This document shows, piece by piece, positions 23,734-35,440 of a stretch of DNA of 64,000 bases. The translations under genes and the position numbers were made by a program. The first letter of the stretch is position 1. Each line of letters starts with the position of its first letter. The notes below the pieces were generated by a model. The model was not told where the DNA came from. It saw nothing but the letters and a program-made list of their open reading frames with translations, and did not search any database. Source of the DNA: Geosiphon pyriformis (Eukaryota; Glomeromycota; Glomeromycetes; Archaeosporales; Geosiphonaceae); assembly GCA_016748015.1 (NCBI GenBank), contig JAAOMT010000515.1, positions 118,759 to 182,758 on the forward strand. Reading direction: 5' to 3'.

Positions 23734-24548
23734 TATATATATATATATATATATAATACATGGAGAATTTCTAATAGCAAGCATGTGTCATAATGTAATT
23801 TATTGGTTCATTGAAAACTTTGATTTTGGACCTCACCCTATGAATACTGTTCTCTGAAAATAAAAATAATTAAGGGACAAAGTACTTTTTATAAAATTGA
23901 ATAAAATGCATTCAATAAATCCAACTTAGGGTGATTAAAATTGGTCAACCAGTTTCTGTCAAAAAAGTAACAGATAATCGAAACAATTTGTATAATCATT
24001 ATCATTTCGGTGAGGGGCTAGACTTATAAAAAGATTTCTTTTCATTATTTTCGATCTTAGGCTCCCAAAGGGAAAGTAATATATCTATCAAAAAAATAAA
24101 GATCTTTTAAAGTACATCTTAACTATAAAATATATTTATCATAAAAATTGTGTGTCGTTGGAATCAACAATAACCCCCCATAAACACTAATGATTATTAG
24201 CCAAGCTCGATCATCAAATCCCATGTGATCCTTTAAAAAGAGATATTTTGTCCAAATTCACATTTTTTACCAATTTAAAAGTCAAATGTAGAAATCCCAT
24301 TTTGTAAATAATCAGATTTTCAAATTTGAATTAAAATGTCTATTTTTAATTATTATCTAAATATTTCAATGTTAATCAACTGTTTAATAATGATAAACTC
24401 AAATTCTCTAGTTCCTTAACAGATTATTTCATTCTCAATTGTTGTAGAATAATGGTACCCTGATATTTTAAAATTTATTTTAAAATTTTGAATATTTATG
24501 TTTTAATATTAAAATATTAATTCTGAATAAATTATTTTACTAAAGATA
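23217..24548. other. Gene-free stretch with an AAT/AT microsatellite
   Basis: A 74-codon plus-strand frame at 23452-23676 is low-complexity K/N/I-rich and not convincing. 23684-23754 holds (AAT)n followed by (AT)n. The stretch just above 23216 is the likely promoter of the BTB gene. Confidence 0.5.
23684..23754. repeat. (AAT)n-(AT)n compound microsatellite
   Basis: About 16 aat units run directly into about 12 at units. Confidence 0.95.
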
Positions 24549-25980
24549 TCAAGACGATAGTTGAAGAACTTGACTCGTACAAGAGTTCATCAGGTATCCA
24601 AAATATGGGCCATCATGTGAACTTATACCATTCTGCAAATTGTCTTGGGAAAATTGATTGCTGCAATACTATCGAGAAACAAAAATTAAAATATCATTAA
24701 GAATATTGCCTATTTTTTATTTGAGTATAAACAATAAATTTCTTTTTAAAATTACCTGTGAATCTTGATATTCTTCTGATTGGGTTCCTTGAAAACACCA
24801 AAACACTCTGTCCTCACTTCCACAGTCACAATTTCCAGGTTCAATCCAGATTTGTTCAGGATCATGTTCCCCTGTTGGGAGATTAGAGATTCGAGGAACG
24901 TAATCGTTATAATAAATTACCCGAAAGTAAAATACCCCTGGTTGTGATCTTAATGCCCTTACAAATTCTTTATCTCCGATTATTGGTAAACCAAATGAAA
25001 TAACTTCAATTATCAAGTTCTTCATCCAAGCCTTAAAATAAATTGATGCTATTACGCTATAAACTGTTAAAAATAAAATTGGTTAAGAAAAAAATTTTTC
25101 ATAATCTTTTTAAAAGTTTTTATTATGATTGAAATGTTTGCCAAAAATAATCACCTCCTCCCAAATCATGCCCTACTATTTTCATTAATTTTATTGAATT
25201 GATATTTTCCCCAGCTGCTTTAATTACTTTTTGACGAATGGCAAGGAATGCATGATTAAATTCTAGAAAGAACTCTTGGTCCACACGAGAATTTCTAAAG
25301 GCGTGGAATTTTTCAGGATAATCCGGTTTAGACCCGAGAACTGTTCGAAAAGGATACAAAAATGGTTTTCTAGTTATCCAACTATAATAATCCATGAACT
25401 TTCCTTTAATGTACAAAATTATGTATTTCGTTCTTTGATCGTCAGAAATTTGCAATTTTGCATCGGCTATAAATCAGGAATGTAAAAATTCTTGAATAAT
25501 TTTTAACACAAATCTTTAACATACTTGATATTTTCTTGAATCTTTACCATATATATTTCCTCGACGTGAAGCAATGCTCTCCAACGATAAACAGTAGGCC
25601 AAGCTAGCATACTTTGCAGCGATTTCTAAATCTTGCAATAACATTTTAGATCGAGGCATTTCAAGTTGTTCTATTTGATTTGGCATACTCCTAGTTATCA
25701 GTTTTACCCTATTATTTTCCTCAATCCATACTGAAAAAAACTCTTATTTAGCTATCCATTCAAAGGCTCTTGGTATCATGATCTTAAGAAAAACTGTTCT
25801 TTTCAATTTACCAGTTTCATTTTTGTATGTATTGTTTAATAATTTATTTTCTGATTCACTACTCAAAAGAGTAATCTTATGCTTTGAAATCTTGAAAATC
25901 AAAATTACGAACGAGAGCAAGGTAAGAAAAAATATTTTTCTTGGTTCCCATTGAATGGTTTGAGAGCTGGTTTTTAGCAT
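24549..25980 (-). CDS. Class-3 lipase-fold membrane-anchored protein lacking the nucleophile serine (copy 2)
   Basis: Five exons: 25980-25812, 25730-25548, 25466-25155, 25063-24756 and 24668-24549; 363 aa, phases consistent. It is a paralog of the gene at 2729-4035, with three intron positions shared; the first intron is extra here. Residues about 14-32 form a signal anchor (IFFLTLLSFVILIFKI). Then come LEIAAKYASLAYC, TKYIILYIKGK (where RGT is expected), the elbow, VISFGLPIIGD, FRVIYYNDYVPRIS, EHDPEQIWI and a tail with HDGPYFGYLMNSC. The elbow reads GHDLGGV: residue 218 is Asp where lipases have Ser. Asp275 and His288 stay in triad positions. The serine was lost by a different substitution from copy 1. 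Function is therefore unlikely to be ordinary triacylglycerol hydrolysis; binding or regulation is possible but unproven. Confidence 0.82.
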
Positions 25981-27120
25981 GATATAATTTTTTAAGATTA
26001 TATAGTTTAGAGAAGATGTTTGGCTTCATTTATCATTAGATTCAAAACTTGAAACCGTCTGTCTACATCATATGTAAATTTAAAGGTTGACGAAATATCT
26101 CGTCCCCTCTTATCCTGTGACAAACAACTTTCCCTAACGTTCCGTGATAACTTGATCGTCTTTTCATAACAAATGGACCAAGATTAAGCAGGAAATTTAC
26201 AAAAATTTTAAAATATCTTAAGATAGATTTACAAAGCAAAAAACTAATGTTTGACAATTGATAAAAAAAATGATTTACGTCAACACTACAATGTAAGTTG
26301 CCTCAATTTAGGTTGCTTGCTGACTAAATTTTATCCAAAAAAAACTTCATCTTTAAAAGGTAAATAATTCATAAAAAAAAAAAAAGGGTCAATTGTTTTT
26401 TTATTTAAAAGGAAAATTTTTTTTTGGCGATCAAACACTTTATAAAATTTTCGTATAACACATATTCTGGTAGATAATTTAGAATTAGAAGGATTTATCG
26501 AAAATAAACGTTAAAATTATGTTGAAACTCTTTATCTCGATTTATTTTCTAGATATCATAAGAAACTTGTGTCTATTCGGATTAAATTCATCTTTTCTGT
26601 GATTTTCTTTGCCTCCGAAAGTTGTTTCAAATCATCAATCCAACGTTACCTATTGCCGTTTTTTTTTGGATACTTCTTTTTTTCATTCACAATGGTTGTT
26701 TCTTTATTTGGAAGATAAAACCATTATTTCAGCACATGTTTTCACAAGAGAACCAATTAGAACACACAGTAAGATCAACAGCAGTTATTGACTTTTTTAT
26801 GAACAATGGCAAATTTTCAAAAAAAATAAAAACACGACCACATTTTAATCCATTTAAATCATACAATTTTCTCCCTGAATAATTCTTAAATTTTATATTA
26901 TATTAAAATAAAACCATTTTCATTCCCCCCGTTTTCACTAAAAGAAAGGAAAGATCCGGCAACTATTAATTTAGATAAAATTATTATTTATTAGTTTGTA
27001 AATTTTTTTTTCTGACCTAGTTTTATTATTTAAAAAGTGTCAGATTTAGTTTTCGTTTTCAATAATTGTTTTTGGTATTATCTCAAAGGTCCTAGATAGC
27101 TACAAGTTCTTATTCCTTTT
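25981..27120. other. Intergenic stretch without a gene
   Basis: Short frames at 26063-26257 (-) and 26609-26882 (+, two overlapping frames) lack motifs and splice context. The sequence is AT-rich with homopolymer runs. Confidence 0.5.
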
Positions 27121-29480
27121 TTAGAATGCATAGGAAAGTCTCGTCGGTTGTCGTTTTATCATACGGCTAACCTTATTTCGCTCGAGTGAAGCAAATTGAT
27201 TATCTCGGTCCAGAAGCAAAGCTTTATCCAAATCTAGCAACGCTTCATTATATCTTCCCAATGCACGATATAGAGCTCCACGTTGACTTAAAGCGAAAAC
27301 ATTATCATGATCACGACTTAAAGCTCGATTTAAATCATTCATGGCTTTATCCAATCTACCCATAATTCGAGAGACAGCACCCCGATTGACCAAGGCCAAT
27401 GTTTGATACTTTTGACCCAATAAATCCTGTGGTGTGTATTGTAAAGCACGATCGAGGTCTGCCAAGGAACTGTTGTACCGTTTCATCGATCGATAAACGG
27501 AACCGCGCATTACCAACGGAAACCATTGATCTGGCGCTAGTTTTAAAGCTTTATCTAGATCTTTTATTGCTTCATTGTGACGTTCAAGTTCGTGATAAAC
27601 TTGAGCTCGAAACAAAAATGTCAATGCGTTATCTGGCTCTATCTCAAAACATCTGTTAAAATCAACGAGAGCCTCATGATACCGTCCCATTGCTGAAAAT
27701 GTTTCACCACGACTTCGTAAAGCCGTCTGATTTTTTGGTGATAATAAGATTGCTTTATCCAGATCCTGTAAAGCCTCGTTATAAAGTTTTTGTTGGTAAT
27801 AAACATCACCTCGTAACGCAAGTGCCACAGTATAGTCAGGCCTCTTTTCAAGAGCACAATCAAGGTCAGCTAATGCTTCCTCGAATTGATCCAATTTTCG
27901 GAATACTGTTGCACGAGTGATTAACGCCGAGGTTGGATCAGCTGGTTGTAAGCTGATAGCTTTATTCAAGTCATTCAAGGATTGTTGATATTGTCCAAGT
28001 TTACGATAAACGTCCCCTCGAGTAGTTAATGAATAAGAATCTTCTGGTTCAAATTCTAACGAATTATTTAGATCATAGAGAGCCTTGTCAAAATTTTCGA
28101 GTTGTGCATAAATGAAACCTCGACTTTTAAATGCAAGAAAGTTTTTTGGTTCTAATGATATAGCTTTCGTCAAGTCGTCGACAGCTTTCTCGTAATCTCG
28201 CATTAGACGATAAATGTCTGCTCGGTATATTAAAGTTTTGACATCATTTGGATTCTTTTGTAAGACTTTATTAAAATCGTTTAATGCTTCGTCAAATCTA
28301 TTAAGTTCTCTATACGCATTTCCGCGTCCTTGAAGAGCTAAAATCTTTTCGTTTTGATTAAGTGGTCCATAAAGCAAGGCTCTAGTAAAATCATGGATAG
28401 CTGCAAGATGTTGTTTTGCTAAAAACTTGATTTCTCCACGTTGTTTGAGCGTTGCTGCGTTTTTTGGCTGTATTTTGAGAATTTTATCCAAACTTTCAAT
28501 TGCATCTTTATAATTTTCTAGTTCTTTTGCAATATTTGCGTGCGTACTTAACGCCTCAAAGTTGTTGGGCTCCATATGCAAGGCGTTACTCAAATCGACC
28601 AATGCTTCATCCAATCTTCCTTGAAGATAATGAACTTCTCCCCTAAGACACCATGCACGTGATTTATTTGGTTTTTGAAGAAATGCAACATCCAAGTCTT
28701 GTAATGCACGATTGTAATAGCCAAGTTTAATGAAAGCTGTTGCCCTATCACACTGAGCATTATAACTATCAGGATAATGTTCTAATACCATTGTAAAGCA
28801 CATGACAGCTTGTTCGTATTGTTTCTCTTTCATTGCTTGGACACCACTTCTTTGAGAGGGATGCCACTTTTTTGGACCACGGATGATCATAGGAGCTGAG
28901 TATTGACGTTTTGATACGGTGCGTGTTGAAAGCATTGATTTAAAATTTCCCTTTAATTGACCAGCATGATGATTTTCTTCTTCGCTGCTTTCTTCAGCTC
29001 TGTAACCACCACGGTTTCCGAATTTTTTGTTAGTAGTAAAAAAGTTGTCAGCTGAAACGAATAACCTGTCCTCTTGTCTTTTTGAAAAAGATCTCGTATT
29101 GCCTCTAATGGTGAAGTCTTCGTTGCTTTTATAGATATTTTTATCTTTTGCGTTATTTAATACGAAAGCACTGTGCCTTTTAAGAAAATTACGTTGTCTC
29201 AGATTATTATTAGAACTGTTTTCATTATTTATTCCTCCGTCACTATTTAGTGAGGTGCGAGAAGAGAATTGTGCAATAGTCTGAGGCCTTTTTCCCCGAT
29301 TTCCATAATTCTATGAAAAAGAGTAAAATTAGTGAACTTATTTCAATTGGAAGCCAGCTGTTTGAAAAAGATGGGGATATTCACCTCTCCCATATGAATT
29401 CCAAAGTCTTCATTTCCCTTCGAAAAAGTTTTGTTCATGGCAGGATAAGTATGATTATAATTTGGAGCATGACTTAACAT
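27121..29480 (-). CDS. Large tetratricopeptide-repeat (TPR) protein
   Basis: Two exons: 29480-29385 (32 codons) and 29310-27121, phase-0 intron, 761 aa. The second exon's frame is open well above the first internal Met (28935), and the donor GAG|GTGAAT and acceptor TCATAG|AAT fit, so I extend the start to ATG 29480. Residues 1-185 are disordered, rich in N, S, R and G. From about 188 to 750 there are 16 consecutive TPR units of about 34 residues, for example RGEVHYLQGRLDEAL, RGNAYRELNRFDEAL, RGDVYRKLGQYQQSL and RGALYRALGRYNEALLDLD. The array is unusually regular. TPR superhelices act as protein-binding scaffolds. No catalytic domain, membrane segment or signal peptide is visible, so the partner and process are unknown. 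The family is known to be large in AM fungi. Confidence 0.92.
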
Positions 29481-32397
29481 AGTGATGAATGAAAATCAAT
29501 GATCAAAGATATAATTCTTTTTGAATTTAGCGCCTCTATTAGCTAAACTTGTTCGTATTTTTTGTTTTTGGGGGGAGGGGGAGGTAAAGGCTTAGAATCT
29601 ATTTCTGAAGCTTTTTAAATGAATTCATAGAATACGATTTTAAATACCAAAATGAAATGACGAGGGTAAAACGCCTAGGGAACCTTTTATTTAGATTTGA
29701 TGATGATTGTTGAATTGTTAAACAAAATGCTGCTCAACTAACCTGCGTTAAAGTATTAATAACGAGACCAACACGAATGCATGTACTGGCTCCACAAAGT
29801 ATCATCAATGCCTCGCATCATTCGTACCTATCCTATTTGATATGCTGCTCATTTTGGGAAAAATGAAATTCTTTCCGAATTAAGTGTTAATCTAACTTTT
29901 TTTATCAGTAAAACCCCCGTTTCATGCTTGTTTTTCTTTTTGCAAAGGATATAGAAAATGTGAGACCAACTCTCCGGTTTAAATATAATAATGAGTTGGA
30001 TTTTTAAAGTAAATACATGTAGATGTACAAGTATAAATAATTTAGATTCAATCTTGTCCAATCTAATATCAAAACTACTAATTTTAACAAATATTATTGT
30101 ATTTGTTTATGTTAAAAGGATTGAGAAGTTAAATATTAATAATGCTAAAGAGAAATTTCTCTCTAAAACTTTTAAAGCTGGCATACTTTAATTCTCTTCT
30201 GACAAAAAGTAAATATGTTTCAAGGAAATCTTGGTTATAAGACCTAAGAAGAAAGTTAATCTTTAAGAAAAGGCTCTTAATTTCTATAAACAATATTTCA
30301 AAAACCATTTTCCCTATGATACACAATAAACGAGCAGTGTTAAACATTGTCTCACATAACCTTTTGTTTGGTGTCCTCCAAAAATTGTTCCTGACACGAG
30401 CACAAGATTTTTTGGTAACTTGTGAAAATCATAATTTTTTAAGGGGTTAAAAATTTTGAATTTCACAATATCTGGGAATTTCAAACTAGATGATCAAGTA
30501 TTGTCAAAATATTTACGAATCAAAGCACTTAATCGGGAAAGATTTTGGCGCCAAATTTTTGCATCTCAAGAAAAATATATAATGTGCTATATTTAATTCT
30601 TTGTGACAAAAAGTCTTTAGTAAAAATATTCTTTTGGTTAGTGTTTCAAAAAATACTGAGAGATAAAGGGTAATTGAAAGACAAGAAACTTATTTTTAAT
30701 TGAGCAATCTAATCTATTCTAATAGGTCTTATCGAGAAAAAATTATAATTATTTTCATGATGATTTTGAGTTAGACCTAACTGTTTTATAAAAATATTTA
30801 TAGTTAACTTTCTTCAAAAATTAAATATTTGAATCTTATTTATTCTGTCAAAATTGACGTCAATATATAGATCGGTTCTATCAGTAAAAGATTTTGATTG
30901 GAGTGATTATCACTGAAAATCATTGAGAAAACTTGTTTTCCCAATTTAGGAGGCCATTTTTTAAGTTTAAATATAAAATCAAGCTAGCTTAATTGGTATT
31001 TTTAAATTTACATTTATATAAATTTAGAGGCATCAATTCAGTCAATTCGAGGTGAACATCAATCTTAACTTTTAGTTAAATAACAACCAAAATAATTTCT
31101 TGATTAAAAATATGACCCTTTAGCATATTTGTGGGTTAGATTATTACGAGGTTCTTTTATGATGATTCTGGATGTTAAACTTTCTAACACTCATGACAAA
31201 AAAATAATTTTTTAGCTTCAAGTTTCGTCACAAGATTTTTTGTATCATATTATCATCGGGGGAATATCAACATTATCTACAGTGTGTTTTAACTTACTCA
31301 AAATTCAATGTGCTTTCCTGCACATAAATTTATAGTTTTGATTCAAGTTCCGACTTGCCTCCGCAATTTGTATTTGATTTTAAAAGGCAATTTTTTGGTA
31401 TATCAGATTGATTAGAAGTTTACAATTTAATACCTTAACAAATATGTCTTTCTGAAAAGAATATTTTCATTGTATATTACAAAGATTCCTGAAATGTCAT
31501 AAATTAAATTTGGTTTTATCCTAGAATTTAGCCCAGTAGAAAATCGCTGAATAAAATCAAGTTTGAAACTAACAGCCAATAATATAAAGTTAACCAAATT
31601 GGCTAAAAGAGACTTTGTAAACCTAAACTAGATGATGATGTTATGTCTCGGAAAGATTTTGCGTCTAAATACTATCGAATGAAAATTATGACTTCATAAA
31701 AAAATTGCGACCGCAATGTAAATTCATATAATCAGTTGTCAGAAGGGTAAAGAAGTTCCGCTCGCTCGTGGTTATACCGAAGAATGAAATCCTTTTAAAG
31801 TGTCATGAGCATGAAAATAAGAAAGCCATTAAGCCTAATCAATCAAAATTTTACCGAAAAAAATACGTCATATATTAGTAAATACCGAAAAATATCTTTT
31901 CGATTGATATCAATCATTATTAAAATCTAAATAACTAAAAATTCAAACAACTTTTTGGCCTTCCAGTGAACTTTCTCTGAATGCTACCTTAATAAATCCA
32001 ATTTTAATCTAAATGTATAATAGTTATTCAGTCTCATGATGGAACTTTGAGATACTATTGTGCAGAACCCATATTTATTTCTGTATCTAAACATTTTTTC
32101 AAATGAACATCTTTTGATCATTACTTGTAATATGAAAAATTTAGCAAAGAATATTTGATTTATTTGTTTCAAATGAAACTGAATAAATTAGTTATAAAAA
32201 GCAATATAATATTAATTATGATAATTTTGGTATTGTGTATAAAACTAATAGCAAAACATAAATAACAAAAAATATCTTGGTAAGAAAAATAAATTTTTTT
32301 ATTATTGTACAATTTATTGTTTAAAAATAAAATAAAATAACCTTAAAAATTATTTTTAACTGTTTTCAACACACTGGAAATTTTCTAATTATAAAAA

Positions 32398-32399
<2 letters not shown>

Positions 32400-32444
<45 letters not shown>
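32400..32444. repeat. (AAT)n microsatellite
   Basis: About 15 uninterrupted aat units at the left part of the AT island. Confidence 0.95.
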
Positions 32445-32448
<4 letters not shown>

Positions 32449-35344
32449 TAACTTAGAAAAAACTGTGTACAAATATTAAAAAATGCATCAATTATTTACT
32501 TACTAATCAAAAAAATTATTTACAATAAAACACTAAATAGTCTAAAGTTGTTTATACAAAATTATTGTTTATTATTTATTATTTATTTTATTTTTATTAA
32601 TGCTTAACATAAAACAACTCATAAATTATTCTATATCCTAAAAGTATAATTCAAGTATAAATTATTTTATATAACTTAATTATCATCTATTTAACATAGA
32701 TTATATTATAAACAATAGATAATTAACCACTTGAACCAATTAAATCTATTTTGAATCAAGCAATAAAAACAAATCATATGTATCCTATTTTTTTAATAAA
32801 ATTATTCAAATAATTTTATTTGTAATAAATCTGCTTATTTAAATTCTAATGGCTTTTTTTTTATTAGTTTTAATCTCAGTTTTCTGATGGCTTCAAAAAA
32901 CCATCAAATTAAAAAAAAACTTTTTACTTATTTGTAACATTAAAACTTTTTTAAATATATTATTATTATATTTTCAAGCCTAAAATATTTTTTGTACATA
33001 TTAAAAATTATTTTACTAAGATTTTTAATTCGCATTTTAAAAAAATCGAAGATCTGAATTTGCAATAAACTTTTCTTTAAGTACTAAAAAAAACTAATTG
33101 ATGCTATTAAAAAGTCAATTAACTTAACTATTAACTTTATAAAATCAAATAATTTTTGGGGTCTTAATTTTAAAAATACTAATTTAAGATCAATTAAAAT
33201 TTCAGAAATAAAAAACAACTTAATAGAAAAAAAATAGTAATCTTGGCATAAAACATTAAATCAACAAAATACAAATACTTTAGATAAAAGTCTAAGCAAA
33301 TTAAAAAACAGCTTTACAATTAACAATTAAATAATCCAAATTTTAACGCTTATAATAACATTAATATTTAAAAGTTTTTTTATTAGATACAACTTTTTTA
33401 CAAATACTATTTTTGGTAATTACTTTATTAAAAGCTTTTTTAATTTAGAGATAATAATAATAATAAACTATTAATAATAATTAATATTAAAAAAATAAAA
33501 AATAAAACAAATTTAATTACCAATCTTTGAAATTAAATTACTGATTTTAAAAACTATATAACTAAAGAAAATTAACTAATTTGGTCTTAAAAGCTCATAA
33601 AAAATAATTATCTTTTTTTAATTAAGTAAAAACAGAATTTTAAATAATTTTTTTATTATCAAAACTAATTAGCAAGTAAAAACAATTTTAATAGTTTTTA
33701 AAAACTTAAAATAAACAATAGTATATATTATAAACTAACAAACTTTAGCTTAACATTAAAAATTTTATTAAAAATATTAAACACATTTTTGATTTTGTTA
33801 AAAAAAGCATTTAAAAAGATATTTTTCAAAGTTATAATAACAAAAACAAAAACTCAATAGATTTTATAATTTTAAAAATAAATAAAAAAATTTAACAAGT
33901 TTAATTTTAGTAATAGTATTTAAAAAAACTTAAAATGTAAACTTTACACAAAAAATTTATTTAAATTAATAAATCTATATAAAAATTAAAATATATTTTT
34001 AATTTAATTTTAGCAATTTTATTAAACATTAAAATAAAGACTATTTATTTAAATAATATTAAAATTAACAATATTATTAAAAAACAAAAATAAGTGTTTT
34101 AATTTTTATTTTATTTGTCTAATCTTTAAAAATTAAATAACTTTATAAGTTAATTGGTCAAAATTATATATGAAAACATAATTTGATTTGTTTTTAAAAT
34201 TAGCAAAAATTAAATAATTCATTTATGTTTTAATTAAAACTAGTTTTAACAAACATATTATTATTATTACTATTGTTTAGAATTAAAATAAGTTGTTGTT
34301 TATAATCAAATTAAGATTAAATATTATAATTAGTCCAATTATAATAAGATTAATAAAAACATTAAAAAATATTAAAAAAAGGCAATATGTTATTTTTTAC
34401 AAAAATACACATTTTCAATTAAAATTGTAATTTTAAAATATCTTAAAAGAGTTAAATATATTAAACTTAAATATTTTTTTTAGTTTTTTTAACTATTTAA
34501 GCAGAAATAAAAAGAATAAATTTGGAAAAAGATAGTTTAATTACTGGTTTTTTGTTAAAGATTTTTAAACTTTTCATAAAAATAATAATTATATTAAAAT
34601 TAATTAGTTGTTTAAAAAATATCTTAAATAAAAAACTTTTATTTAAAGTTAAAAAAAATATTCTTTTAGCAATTAAAAATTGTTTTGTGTTTTAAATTTA
34701 CAAATAATAAGCAGTTTATATAATTTTTATTTTTATTGTTTTAACAAAAATATAATTTATTTTAATTATAAAAAAGTTACAATAAATATAAATTATGTAC
34801 TTTTAATATGTATTCAAACTTATGTTAAGACATTATTATATTAAGTCAATTATATTTTTATTTTATTGCTAAATCTATAATTACATATAATCAGATATAA
34901 CACATTAACAGATAGCAAAGAAAAACAATATTATATGACAATAAAATAATTAAAAGGTAATTTAACTTTTAATAAACAAATTGAATTAGTAAAAATTCAA
35001 TGTGTAAGATCAATCTCATAAATATTTCAGTCAATATTCTTTTCAAAAAATAACAAGAAAATTTGAAGATAGAGGAATAGTCCATACTATTAACAAAAGA
35101 TAAAACACTAGTATAATTTTATGCCTCACATCAGCACTTTTAAAATTCAAAATCAGATATTAATTGTACTTTTTAGTAAATTTTTATTTAATATACTTCA
35201 TAAAAACTAAAATTATACAAATCAAGAAAAGAAAAAAGAAAAAAAAATAAAGAGTTGATATTATTGTATTGCTCTGAGTGTAAATTCGAATGTGAATAAT
35301 CTTTTTATAGCTTTGAAAAGTCTTGCTTATATGCTCTTAAAAAA

Positions 35345-35440
35345 GAATCAATGATTAAATCAGTAATCACATCAATAATTAGGTCAGTAATCACAGCAAT
35401 GATCAAGTCAATGATCACATCAACGACTACTTCTAAAAAT
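35345..35440. repeat. Imperfect short tandem repeat (atcaatgatca type)
   Basis: Roughly 18-20-bp units with the words aatcagtaatcacatca, taggtcagtaatcacagca, aagtcaatgatcacatca. It stands out because it is less AT-rich than the island around it and each unit has the near-palindrome tgatca. Confidence 0.6.

Noticed and set aside
35345-35440. CRISPR-like array of short repeats
   Set aside because: Units are imperfect, directly adjacent and without unique spacers; the genome is eukaryotic.
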